7,313 bases of DNA, from assembly GCA_903920405.1 (NCBI GenBank), contig CAIXMC010000084.1, forward strand, positions 1 through 7,313, given 5' to 3'. Made by a program: the position numbers and the translations under genes. How positions within the stretch are numbered: the first letter of the stretch is position 1; every line of letters begins with the position of its first letter. This DNA is from an uncultured beta proteobacterium. Its GTDB lineage: Bacteria; Pseudomonadota; Gammaproteobacteria; Burkholderiales; Burkholderiaceae_C. Shown piece by piece: positions 1-7,300 of this stretch. Under the pieces are notes generated by a model. It was not told the origin of the DNA. It made no database searches and saw only the letters and a list, made by a program, of their open reading frames with translations.

Positions 1-1461
1 GTAGTCCAGGTATTGGATGAGGGCTAATGGGTCATCGGTGTGGGCGTTGGCGGCGTGGTGTTGAAAGACTTCACTGGCACGGTAGCCTGCCAATATGCGC
101 TTGAACTGGCTTGAATACAGGCGTTCTCGCTCATCCAAACGCAACACCGAGACACTGTGCAGATAAGCCTGTACCGAGGTCAAGGCGAGCGCCTGAAAGG
201 TGGTTTTGGCGCGAAACATGCGCGGCGCCCAGTCTGCTTTGGGGTAGAAGCGCCCCAACATGCCAAACAAAGGTTGGCGCAAGGCCAAAGGCAGGGCACG
301 GCGGGCTTGCTCTTCCATCGTATGCAGGCGGTAGCGGCGGTAACCCCCAAAGGTTTCATCGCCCCCATCGCCTGAGAGTGCCACGGTCACATGCTTGCGC
401 GCCAATTGGCAGACGCGGTACGTGGGGATGGCCGAGCTGTCGGCGTAAGGCTCATCGTAAAGCCATGCCAGGGTGTCGATCAAGTCAAAGTCATCGCTTT
501 TGACGATTTCAAGGTGGTGGTCAGTGTGGTAACGGGTGGCCACACTTTGGGCAAAGGCTGATTCGTTGAATCGGGGGTCATCAAAACCAATGGCACAGGT
601 GCGAACAGGTGTGGAGGACAGGCCGGCCATGGTGGCGACCACGGCGCTGGAATCAACTCCGCCTGATAAAAATGCCCCCAGCGGCACTTCAGCCATCAGG
701 CGCAGGCGAACGGATTCGTCCAGTCGGGTACGCAGTTCGTGGATGGCATCTTCGGGTTTGATGGGGTTGTTCAGACTGAATTGAACGTCCCAATAGGCCT
801 TGGGCGCTGGCAGTGGCGCGCCATGCTGGATAGTCAGGGTGTGGGCAGGCGGGAGCTTTTTGGCACCGCTGTAAATGCAACGCGGGTCTGCCACATAGCC
901 CAATGCAAAGTATTCTTCAACGGCCAATGGATCAATGGTGCGAACAAAAGCGGGGTGAGCTGTGATGACTTTGAGTTCAGATCCAAAAATAAAGCTGCCA
1001 TCTCCTAGCAGGGCGTAAAACATGGGCTTGACACCCATGCGGTCCCGTGCCAAAAACAAGGTTTGCTGGTTTCTGTCCCACAGGGCAAAGGCAAACATGC
1101 CCCGAAAGCGCTTCACACAATCTTCACCCCAGGCTTCCCAGGCATGAACAATGACTTCGGTGTCGCTACGGGTACGAAACTGATGACCCAGGTCTTTCAG
1201 TTCCTGCATCAGCGGTTGGTAGTTATAAATCTCGCCATTAAAGACCACCACGATGCTTTTGTCTTCATTGAACAAAGGCTGTTGGCCGGTGGAGAGGTCA
1301 ATGATCGACAGACGTCGATGCCCCAAGGCGACACCAGGCTCCAGATGAACACCGAGTTCGTCAGGCCCTCGGTGCGACTGGATGTTGTTGATGCGCTCGA
1401 TCAGAGCGGGCGAAAAGTCGCGTTTGCCCTGGGTGTCAAAAAGTCCGGCAATGCCACACAT
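1..1461 (-). CDS. XrtA-locus asparagine-synthase-like amidotransferase (3' end missing)
   Basis: This is a class II glutamine amidotransferase fused to an asparagine-synthase ATP-pyrophosphatase domain. By homology it hydrolyses glutamine and passes the ammonia to an adenylated carboxylate in the cytoplasm. The reading frame is open from ATG at 1461 to the left edge: 487 codons without a stop, against roughly 600-650 aa expected for the family, so the C-terminus lies outside the window. The start is fixed by MCGIAGLF, where Cys2 becomes the N-terminal nucleophile after Met removal. The glutaminase domain shows RGPD (31-34), NGEIYNY (75-81) and RSDTE (98-102). The synthase domain has the ATP-binding loop SGGVDSS (266-272) and SGDGGDE (363-369). 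All expected catalytic motifs are present. It begins 9 nt after the exosortase stop, with no clear Shine-Dalgarno, so translational coupling is likely. Position in an XrtA locus points to amidation of a sugar acid or other exopolysaccharide component rather than free asparagine synthesis; that substrate is inferred. Housekeeping AsnB is the alternative. Confidence 0.93.
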   Translation of the reverse strand, partial: MCGIAGLFDTQGKRDFSPALIERINNIQSHRGPDELGVHLEPGVALGHRRLSIIDLSTGQQPLFNEDKSIVVVFNGEIYNYQPLMQELKDLGHQFRTRSDTEVIVHAWEAWGEDCVKRFRGMFAFALWDRNQQTLFLARDRMGVKPMFYALLGDGSFIFGSELKVITAHPAFVRTIDPLAVEEYFALGYVADPRCIYSGAKKLPPAHTLTIQHGAPLPAPKAYWDVQFSLNNPIKPEDAIHELRTRLDESVRLRLMAEVPLGAFLSGGVDSSAVVATMAGLSSTPVRTCAIGFDDPRFNESAFAQSVATRYHTDHHLEIVKSDDFDLIDTLAWLYDEPYADSSAIPTYRVCQLARKHVTVALSGDGGDETFGGYRRYRLHTMEEQARRALPLALRQPLFGMLGRFYPKADWAPRMFRAKTTFQALALTSVQAYLHSVSVLRLDERERLYSSQFKRILAGYRASEVFQHHAANAHTDDPLALIQYLDY

Positions 1462-1470
1462 GGTTGGTTG

Positions 1471-3030
1471 CTATTGGGTTTGTTTTGTTTTTTCCAGCAG
1501 CGCCAGAATGCTGGTGGCGTTGGCTTGCACAAAAGATTGCAGCCGTGCCTGACCTTCGTCCCCTGTGCCTTTGGGTGTGTAAAGAATCACGACCGCAGCA
1601 TCATCGCCCTGGCCCATCAGACGATAGACAGCACCATAGACCTTGGCCAGAATGTCGCTGGATGTGAGCGTGCCGTTGATCCAATAGACTTTCCAGACCG
1701 TCAGACGCTCATAGGTCATCTGATCGGATGGGGTTAAATTTCTCAGTTCAGCCATATACAGCTTGCGTTGTGTGCTATCAAAATTGATTATTTTTGTGGT
1801 GCTGGCAACCTGTGCCCACAGGGTGTCTCTGGACTGGACCAGCACGTTATCGGAACTGACGAGTTTGCGGTCGTAGTTTTGATGGCGGTAGTAGCCCACA
1901 TACAGGCCAACACGCTGATCGCCAGACACGTAGGTGGTGTTGATGGCCGCCGAAGGGTTCTGGAAAGCGGGTTTGAAAATGGGAATTTGATCAGCCGCAA
2001 CAGACCAGGCTGGCGATAGGGTTGCGGGTGCTATCAGTTGGGGTGGCACGGTCGATGTGGTGTTGAGCAGTGCCCAGCGTCCCATGATGGGTAGCGTGAC
2101 CAATAGGGCAGCCGCCACGGCGACCCATGCAAGGCGGCTCTGCGCAACAGGCTGGTGCGGCTGTAAAGTGTTGATGTCAGAGGCTCTCTCACAAAGTTCA
2201 GGTTCAGCCCAGCGTGTACCGATGATGAACATCAGCAAAATGACCACGCCAAAAAATAGCCAGCCGTAAATCAGATGGTCAACACCGACAGCGTGTTGGT
2301 TGCCAAAAACGTGTCCCAACATCACAATGAGGTAAGCACGCATCCAGTTGGCAATGACCGGCACAATGATCGACACCCCAACGAATATCAATCGACGGTG
2401 CAGGGATTGGTAATTGATGTAGGCAAACAAGGTGCCGACGGTCAAGGATGCAATCAGGTAACGAACGCCGCTACAGGCTTCAATGACCGACCAACTGCCA
2501 GAAGGAATCACAAACTGCAAGCCTTCGTTATAGACAGGGATGCCGGTGAAACGCAGGGCTTGCACGGTAAAGTAGGCCGTCCATTGCATCAGTTGGGGCA
2601 TGGCAAATTCGCCAAAGGGAACGGCAAAAAACAAAAAGGCCAATGCAAATCCCAAGGTGCGGGTGACGGCAGTACCCAAAAGGGTGAACACCAGCACAAT
2701 CAGCATCGTAACCAAGGCCAGTTGTGTGAGGGCGTTCATGGCCACCAGGTCACCCAGCAGCCAGGCCAGCGACGTCAGTGCCAGTAGAACCAGCCCCCAG
2801 GCATTGGGAGAAGGTTGAATGTGCGACAGGATATGGCGTTTGTGCCACACCAGCCACAAGACAATAGGCACGACCAAGAAACCGTGGGTAAAAGTGTCAG
2901 ATCGCCACCAGATGCCCACCATGGCACTGGCGGTATCGCGAAACCAGAACAATGTCCAGGCCAGCAGCAGCACAAACAAAAAGACAGGAACTTGCCATGG
3001 GCGTTGTGGGTTCAATGAAGCAGTTGTCAT
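1471..3030 (-). CDS. xrtA: Exosortase A with fused C-terminal EpsI domain
   Basis: This is an inner-membrane cysteine transpeptidase/protease that recognises the C-terminal PEP-CTERM signal of exported proteins, cleaves it and probably attaches the protein to a surface carrier. The 519 aa chain has about eight hydrophobic segments within residues 13-271. The exosortase catalytic triad is visible: Cys186 in EACSGVRYL, Arg231 in NWMRAY and His252 in GVDHLIYGW. A hydrophilic linker (272-298) and another membrane segment (about 299-317) lead into a soluble domain of about 200 aa (320-519). That domain carries GLYVGYYRHQ (375-384), typical of EpsI proteins, and probably faces the periplasm. EpsI is a separate gene in some organisms; fusion is common in the XrtA subfamily. 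The ATG overlaps the preceding glycosyltransferase stop as ATGA, and an AAGG lies 7 nt upstream, so the start is well supported. The stop is TAG at 1473-1471. No PEP-CTERM substrate is encoded in the window. The identification is secure from motifs and neighbours. Confidence 0.95.
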   Translation of the reverse strand: MTTASLNPQRPWQVPVFLFVLLLAWTLFWFRDTASAMVGIWWRSDTFTHGFLVVPIVLWLVWHKRHILSHIQPSPNAWGLVLLALTSLAWLLGDLVAMNALTQLALVTMLIVLVFTLLGTAVTRTLGFALAFLFFAVPFGEFAMPQLMQWTAYFTVQALRFTGIPVYNEGLQFVIPSGSWSVIEACSGVRYLIASLTVGTLFAYINYQSLHRRLIFVGVSIIVPVIANWMRAYLIVMLGHVFGNQHAVGVDHLIYGWLFFGVVILLMFIIGTRWAEPELCERASDINTLQPHQPVAQSRLAWVAVAAALLVTLPIMGRWALLNTTSTVPPQLIAPATLSPAWSVAADQIPIFKPAFQNPSAAINTTYVSGDQRVGLYVGYYRHQNYDRKLVSSDNVLVQSRDTLWAQVASTTKIINFDSTQRKLYMAELRNLTPSDQMTYERLTVWKVYWINGTLTSSDILAKVYGAVYRLMGQGDDAAVVILYTPKGTGDEGQARLQSFVQANATSILALLEKTKQTQ

Positions 3031-4250
3031 GGGTTGGCCTTAAAGTTCAGATAGGGATCAATTTTGGATAAATGGGCTGCCCAACTGTAGCTGTACAAAA
3101 CCCTTTGGCGACTGGCTTGCCCCACGTTGGCAGATCGCTGTGGCGATTGCAGCAGGGCGCTGATCTGATTCACAAAGTCGGCGGCTGTAGTGGCTGCCAG
3201 CAATTCGATTTCGGGTCGTGCGTTGATGGCCTGTACGCACGCCTGTGAAGCCACAACAGGCCGTTCCATGGCCATGGCATCGAGAATTTTGTTTTGAATG
3301 CCGCGGGCAATGCGCAAAGGGGCGACCACAACCGCTGCATGCTGCAAGTAGGGACGAATGTCTTTAACCGTACCTGTGACCACCACCCTGCCTGGAAATG
3401 CCAGAGAAATGACCTCTTGGGGGGGATTGCGTCCAACAATGTAAAAGCAAAGAGAAGGCCACTGCGCATGCAAGGCGGGCAAGACATCGGTCACAAACCA
3501 GGTGACTGCGTCGATGTTGGGCCAATAGTCCATGGCTCCTGTAAAAACAACAGGTATCTTTGCGGATGATGTGGGAAATGTCTCAAAGGGCGATGGGCGA
3601 TTTGGGTCGGGTGAAAAAAAATCTGCATCCACACCGTTGCTGATGGTCTCTACAAGGTGCGAACTTTCTGGGGCGAGGTTGCGAAACAGTGAAGATTCGT
3701 TGTCAGTGACAAAAAATGAACGCACAGAACGCTGCGCTACGGCACGCTCAAAAGCCAAAAGATTTTCGCCTTCACAACGGTATAACCATGACATGGGCCA
3801 GCGGTGATCGGGGGCGTATTGCGTCCACTTGGCAGAATCCACATCGACAAAATCGACCAGCATGGGAGGGCGCTCTGAGTCGCCTACAAATTGCGCCATG
3901 ACCGATGAAAAAATGACCACCGTGTCGATGTTGTTCTCTGCCAGGGTTTGATTAACCCAGGATTGCAGGCTTGCATTTTTATAGTAATGCAGACTCAAAG
4001 GCTGGTGAGTGAATAAACCGGCCAGGCTGCGAAGTTTGGCAGTGCGCGGATTCAAACGTTCAACGTGGATGTCGGGGCAGATTTGACGCACGGTATCAAG
4101 ATGCTTTTCGTCAGCCGGATCGTCAATAAAAGTGCCTAAAAAAACACGATGCTGCTTTACCAGATGTTGGAGCAGATGGTAGGAACGAACCTTGTCTCCC
4201 TTGTTGGGAGGATAGGGCAGACGATGCACCAGGTAAAGCAGCTGACCCAT
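3027..4250 (-). CDS. XrtA/PEP-CTERM-locus glycosyltransferase (GT-B, family 4-like)
   Basis: This is a probable cytoplasmic, membrane-associated glycosyltransferase that adds a sugar to the growing lipid-linked exopolysaccharide unit; donor and acceptor cannot be read from the sequence. The 407 aa protein opens with MGQLLYLVHRLPYPPNKGDK, a glycine-containing N-terminal loop typical of the PEP-CTERM-associated sugar transferase type (TIGR03087-like). The C-terminal Rossmann half has SNGVD (204-208), GAMDYWPN (238-245), VGRNP (272-276) and GTVKDIRPYL (293-302). It also has the nucleotide-sugar binding segment around 310-335 with GIQNKILDAMAMERPVV, resembling the E-x7-E region of GT4 enzymes. 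The frame stays open upstream to a TTG at 4295, but that start would overlap the FemAB-like gene by 37 nt and add 15 residues outside the conserved N-terminus. ATG at 4250 leaves an 8 nt gap and fits the family. The TGA stop overlaps the exosortase ATG. No strong Shine-Dalgarno is visible, so coupling to the preceding gene is likely. Confidence 0.92.
   Translation of the reverse strand: MGQLLYLVHRLPYPPNKGDKVRSYHLLQHLVKQHRVFLGTFIDDPADEKHLDTVRQICPDIHVERLNPRTAKLRSLAGLFTHQPLSLHYYKNASLQSWVNQTLAENNIDTVVIFSSVMAQFVGDSERPPMLVDFVDVDSAKWTQYAPDHRWPMSWLYRCEGENLLAFERAVAQRSVRSFFVTDNESSLFRNLAPESSHLVETISNGVDADFFSPDPNRPSPFETFPTSSAKIPVVFTGAMDYWPNIDAVTWFVTDVLPALHAQWPSLCFYIVGRNPPQEVISLAFPGRVVVTGTVKDIRPYLQHAAVVVAPLRIARGIQNKILDAMAMERPVVASQACVQAINARPEIELLAATTAADFVNQISALLQSPQRSANVGQASRQRVLYSYSWAAHLSKIDPYLNFKANP
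3038..3041 (-). promoter_or_regulatory. Ribosome binding site of exosortase gene
   Basis: AAGG on the minus strand sits 7 nt before the exosortase ATG at 3030, inside the last codons of the glycosyltransferase gene. Together with the ATGA stop/start overlap it supports the chosen exosortase start and suggests re-initiation by terminating ribosomes. Confidence 0.55.
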
Positions 4251-4258
4251 GGTGCGTG

Positions 4259-5296
4259 TCAGGCAAGATTGCGCACAATGAAAGGCCCCAGCCAATTAGC
4301 CAGCCCGATGGGCATGCGTTGCCAGGTTTCAATGAGCAGTTTGAATTTGGCGTTGGATGGGTTGTTTTGCGGTATGGCATCGCGCTTGTAAAGGCAATAC
4401 TCGTAGTACAGCGGCGTAGGTTCAAAGCCCCAGTTTTTTTTGAAAGCGTAGGGGCCGGTGCCTTTTTTACTGCGCCCATAATCAAAAACTTTAAGCTCTT
4501 TGGCACAGGCCAGACGCATCAGTTCCCAATATTTGAAGTCGTTGGCTGCGAGGTCGCGGGCAGATTCGTCGTCACCCGCGTAGTAGGGCAATACTTCGTC
4601 ACGAAAATAAAAGCTCAATACGCTGCTCAAAGGGCGACCGTCTGGGGCTTCCACGGTCAAAACTTCGCAGTCTTTGCCAAACACCGTCATCAAAGCCTGG
4701 AAGTATTTTTTAGGCAATGCAGGTGTGCCGTGCCGGTGGACGTTGTCGGCAAACAGGGCAAAAAACCGGTCAACATGGGGATCCACCACGCTGCGAAGAT
4801 TGTTTTTAATACCTTTTCTGACCATGGCGCGTTGTTTGCGAGGAATGGCCAGCATATTGGCTTCTTCATTGGCCAGAATTTCTTTGCGAAACGTGACATA
4901 CAGGTCTTGCGTTGGCCAGTCGGTGTGGCGGGCATGGACGTTGCGCAACTCTAGATGTGCCACCCCCAAATTTTTGGCAATTTTTTGCGCTTCCTGTTCT
5001 AGTGCATCTGCCACTAAGGGGTCACTGGCGGCCACGCCCCCATAAACCGTGAAAGGCAGGCCAGTGAGCGAATTTCCAAAAAGCCAGCTATGAATATGAC
5101 CCAGGGGCAACACACCCTGAATCTGCCCGTCAGATTCGGCATATAAAAAATAAGTGTCGTGGCCAAACACTTCAGTGATGATTTTTTGCCAGCCAACGCG
5201 GTGAAAAAACGTGGCCTTCGGACAGGCTATGACAAATTCATCCCAGCGTGCAGCGTTGGCGTGGTCGTTTAGCAAAAGACGGTGAAGGGTAGTCAT
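4259..5296 (-). CDS. FemAB-like XrtA/PEP-CTERM-associated acyl/aminoacyltransferase
   Basis: This 345 aa soluble protein resembles the FemAB family found beside XrtA (TIGR03019-like). FemA/FemB proteins have paired GNAT folds and transfer amino acids from aminoacyl-tRNA to peptidoglycan; in XrtA loci the acceptor is unknown, perhaps an exopolysaccharide amino group or a PEP-CTERM protein. Seen in the sequence: an N-terminal region with ATFFHRVGW (28-36); a hydrophobic GNAT-like core with GVLPLGHIHSWLFG (61-74) and GLPFTVYGG (79-87); a basic stretch IPRKQRAMVRKGIKNNLR (151-168); and a second half with LPYYAGDD (236-243), KYWELMRLACAKE (255-267) and FDYGRSKKGTGPYAFKKNWGF (271-291 region), the last resembling the FemAB/Acetyltransf_6 signature for substrate binding. 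There is no signal peptide or membrane segment. ATG at 5296 lies 7 nt after the deacetylase stop without a clear Shine-Dalgarno, so it is probably co-translated. The family assignment is strong; the reaction is inferred. Confidence 0.9.
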   Translation of the reverse strand: MTTLHRLLLNDHANAARWDEFVIACPKATFFHRVGWQKIITEVFGHDTYFLYAESDGQIQGVLPLGHIHSWLFGNSLTGLPFTVYGGVAASDPLVADALEQEAQKIAKNLGVAHLELRNVHARHTDWPTQDLYVTFRKEILANEEANMLAIPRKQRAMVRKGIKNNLRSVVDPHVDRFFALFADNVHRHGTPALPKKYFQALMTVFGKDCEVLTVEAPDGRPLSSVLSFYFRDEVLPYYAGDDESARDLAANDFKYWELMRLACAKELKVFDYGRSKKGTGPYAFKKNWGFEPTPLYYEYCLYKRDAIPQNNPSNAKFKLLIETWQRMPIGLANWLGPFIVRNLA

Positions 5297-5303
5297 GCGA
5301 ATA

Positions 5304-6161
5304 TCAAATGTCTTGGTCGTTCATTTGGGTAAGAAAAACCTGATCCATGCGATCCCAATCAAAATCGGTCAGCAATTGGTTCAGTCTGGCTTGCATTTTT
5401 GAAATATTGACGTAGTGGCGAAACCGTGTTTTTTTGTTAATGCCCTCCACGCGGGGTTGCTCGGTGTCGATTTCCCAAGGATGGAAATAAAAAATTCCAG
5501 GTTCATTGTCTTTTATGTTGACGCGATTGAGCATCCAATGTGACAGTGCATAGGGAAGCAACCTGAAATATCCTCCACCGCTAGAGGGAAAGTTGCGCCA
5601 AAATAAACGAACCGTGGTGATGGGAATTTCGATCAGCCCTGGGCGAACCCGATAGGCAAAACGCGGGGAATTGGGCATGCCATAGTGGTCGTGCGCAATG
5701 GGATAAACGCTGGAGCTGTAGCGGTAGCCGGCACTCTCCAGACCCTCGTAGGCCCACAAATTACCCGAACCGATTGAAAAACTGGGGGCACGGTAGCCAC
5801 AGACTTCGCTGCCCGATAAATCTTCAAGAAGAATTTTGGCAAGATTGATGTCGGTAAAAAAGGACTCAGGGGTTTGGTCACTGGCGCGCTCGTGTCCATA
5901 GCCGTGGCTTGCCAACTCATGGCCTTGACTGACAATTTGGCGTACCAGTTGGGGATAACGCTCAGCAACCCATCCCAAGGTGAAGAAGGTGGCTTTGGCG
6001 TTGTGCTGATCCAGCAACTCCAGGATGGTATTGACATTGTGTTCAACGCGGCATTCTTTGCTGTTCCACTCGGTGCGGTTGATGTAGGGAGAAAATGCCG
6101 ACACCTGAAAATAGTCTTCAACATCAATCGTCATGGCGTTGGTCATGCGTTCTACAGACAT
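5304..6161 (-). CDS. XrtA-locus polysaccharide deacetylase (NodB fold, DUF3473-type C-terminus)
   Basis: This is a carbohydrate esterase family 4-like enzyme that probably removes N-acetyl groups from exopolysaccharide sugars. The 285 aa chain begins with the locus-specific block MTIDVEDYFQVSAF (10-23), which carries the motif-1 acidic residues (D13, D16). The metal-binding motif is SHGYGH (85-90, His86 and His90). RAPSF (124-128) is motif 3, and FYFHPWE (224-230, His227) gives the late catalytic histidine. Residues from about 150 on match the extra C-terminal region of PEP-CTERM-associated deacetylases (TIGR03006/DUF3473), including SSGGGYFRLLPY (193-204). No signal peptide is visible, so it probably acts in the cytoplasm on lipid-linked precursors. 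Start choice: ATG at 6161 has GGGAG 6 nt upstream; in-frame ATGs at 6146 and 6134 are alternatives that lack this support. It is 26 nt downstream of the ATPase gene, the largest gap in the operon. The metal site looks intact. Confidence 0.94.
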   Translation of the reverse strand: MSVERMTNAMTIDVEDYFQVSAFSPYINRTEWNSKECRVEHNVNTILELLDQHNAKATFFTLGWVAERYPQLVRQIVSQGHELASHGYGHERASDQTPESFFTDINLAKILLEDLSGSEVCGYRAPSFSIGSGNLWAYEGLESAGYRYSSSVYPIAHDHYGMPNSPRFAYRVRPGLIEIPITTVRLFWRNFPSSGGGYFRLLPYALSHWMLNRVNIKDNEPGIFYFHPWEIDTEQPRVEGINKKTRFRHYVNISKMQARLNQLLTDFDWDRMDQVFLTQMNDQDI

Positions 6162-6167
6162 TCACAA

Positions 6168-6172
6168 CTCCC
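6168..6172 (-). promoter_or_regulatory. Shine-Dalgarno of the deacetylase gene
   Basis: GGGAG on the minus strand lies 6 nt before ATG 6161, in the 26 nt gap after the ATPase stop. It is the best ribosome binding site in the window and decides between the three in-frame ATGs (6161, 6146, 6134) in favour of 6161. Confidence 0.75.
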
Positions 6173-6187
6173 AAAAAATGATCGATG

Positions 6188-7297
6188 TCATTGGTCTTGT
6201 CCCGGCTGCACTGCAGTTGCGGCTTTGACGAGCTTTTGCAACATGATCAGGATTTCCAGGTTAATACGCTCCAGTCTGAGTGAGCTTCCTTCCAGACGGC
6301 GCAGGCGGGCATCGTATTGTTCGGCGCTCAAGGTGTCGATTTGGCCAGAGATGGCACGCGCCATACCGGGAAGCAACTTCAATTTGGCAAGTTGGACTTC
6401 GGCATCTTGGGTAGAAGACAGGTCTGGAATGAATGGATCTGTCCAGCCTGGACTTTCAATCTGGGTTTTGATGACGGGCGATGCGGTTTCTGCGTTGATT
6501 TCATTGACAACCTCATTGACATCGTCGGCACAAAAGCCATCTTTGTTACTCAGGTAACCTAAAAGCATAAGGCGGTCGCAGAGCAGATTAATACGACGTG
6601 GTATGCCTGTGGTGGCTTTGAAAATGGCTTCAAAGGCAGCCGAATCAAAACTTGGGCGCAGCGCAGATGCTCCAGCGCATTTCAAGCGGTGTTCAATGTA
6701 ACCTTGGGTGTCTATTGGGTCCAGCGGTCCGATGTGGCAAGTGGCAGTGACACGTTGGCGCAGTTGCTGCATACCCTGACTTTGCAAGATGTCTCGAAAC
6801 TCTGGCTGACCTATCAAAAATGTTTGCAGCAAGGCTTGTTGACCAAACTGAAAATTTGACAACATGCGAAGTTCTTCAATCGCACGGGGGGTTAGGTTTT
6901 GAGCTTCATCAACAATCAGCAGGCAGCGCTTGCCTTGGCTGGTTTGGTTGACCAAAAACGCTTCAAGCGCCATCAAAATATCTGACTTGGAGATGTCTTT
7001 GACCCGCACACCAAAGGCAGCACCCACCATGCGAAGCGTGTCTTCGGCATCAAGCTGGGTGGTCACCAGGTTAGCCGCCAAGACTTTGTCAGCATCGAGT
7101 TTATTGAGCAGGCCGCGCACCACGGTGGTTTTGCCGGCACCTACCTCACCGGTGATGACGATGAATCCCTCATTTCGCATCACGCCATATTCGAGGTAGG
7201 CCTTGGCACGCCTGTGTTGTTTGCTCGCAAAATAGAAGCGAGGATCAGGATTGATCTGGAAAGGCTCGCTGCTTAATCCATAAAACGCTTCATACAT
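6188..7297 (-). CDS. XrtA/PEP-CTERM-associated AAA+ ATPase (ExeA-like)
   Basis: This is a P-loop ATPase of the ExeA/GspA-like group found in XrtA loci (TIGR03015-like), proposed to act with the exopolysaccharide secretion machinery; its exact role is not established. The 369 aa protein opens with MYEAFYGLSSEPF, the typical ExeA-type start, followed by NPDPRFYF (16-23). Walker A is GEVGAGKTT (50-58, Lys56), and Walker B is CLLIVDEAQ (125-133, Asp130 and Glu131). LRMLSNFQ (143-150) and LLQTFLIGQPEF (156-167) form the sensor-1 region, and GIPRRINLLCDRL (231-243) the sensor-2 arginines. The ATPase core ends near 268. A tail of about 100 aa follows: a Pro/Ser/Thr-rich linker (272-296), then a charged, Leu-rich helical stretch (about 300-358) that could form a coiled coil. 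Unlike GspA or ExeA of some organisms, no transmembrane segment or peptidoglycan-binding domain is apparent. No clear Shine-Dalgarno precedes ATG 7297; it sits 3 nt after a possible upstream stop codon. Confidence 0.94.
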   Translation of the reverse strand: MYEAFYGLSSEPFQINPDPRFYFASKQHRRAKAYLEYGVMRNEGFIVITGEVGAGKTTVVRGLLNKLDADKVLAANLVTTQLDAEDTLRMVGAAFGVRVKDISKSDILMALEAFLVNQTSQGKRCLLIVDEAQNLTPRAIEELRMLSNFQFGQQALLQTFLIGQPEFRDILQSQGMQQLRQRVTATCHIGPLDPIDTQGYIEHRLKCAGASALRPSFDSAAFEAIFKATTGIPRRINLLCDRLMLLGYLSNKDGFCADDVNEVVNEINAETASPVIKTQIESPGWTDPFIPDLSSTQDAEVQLAKLKLLPGMARAISGQIDTLSAEQYDARLRRLEGSSLRLERINLEILIMLQKLVKAATAVQPGQDQ

Positions 7298-7300
7298 ACA

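Noticed and set aside
1462..1500. Run of T/G (tgttttgttttttcc) near the exosortase end as a terminator
   Set aside because: On the transcribed strand it reads as A-rich coding sequence for the Glu-Lys-Thr-Lys tail of the exosortase; there is no stem and no T run in the right orientation.
1063..1737. Plus-strand open frame of 224 codons antisense to the amidotransferase and exosortase
   Set aside because: It spans the junction of two well-supported minus-strand genes, has no recognisable motif or ribosome binding site, and its composition is what the reverse of a real gene gives.
2275..2787. Plus-strand 170-codon frame rich in Gln, His, Asn and Gly
   Set aside because: The odd composition is the expected antisense of the hydrophobic membrane segments of the exosortase, not a genuine low-complexity protein.
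4256..4954. Plus-strand open frame of 232 codons antisense to the FemAB-like gene
   Set aside because: It lies wholly opposite the conserved FemAB-like coding frame, with no family motif or Shine-Dalgarno; best explained by codon bias of the real gene.
5304..6161. DVED in place of the usual NodB TFDDG motif as a sign of an inactive enzyme
   Set aside because: DVEDYFQVSAF is the normal form in PEP-CTERM-associated deacetylases, and the His86/His90 metal site is intact.
6162..6187. Possible internal promoter or terminator in the largest intergenic gap
   Set aside because: Only 26 nt, with a ribosome binding site but no -10/-35 pair or stem-loop followed by a T run on the minus strand.
5874..6557. 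Plus-strand open frame of 227 codons antisense to the deacetylase and ATPase
   Set aside because: It crosses the intergenic gap and two solid genes on the other strand. Nothing in its translation resembles a known domain.
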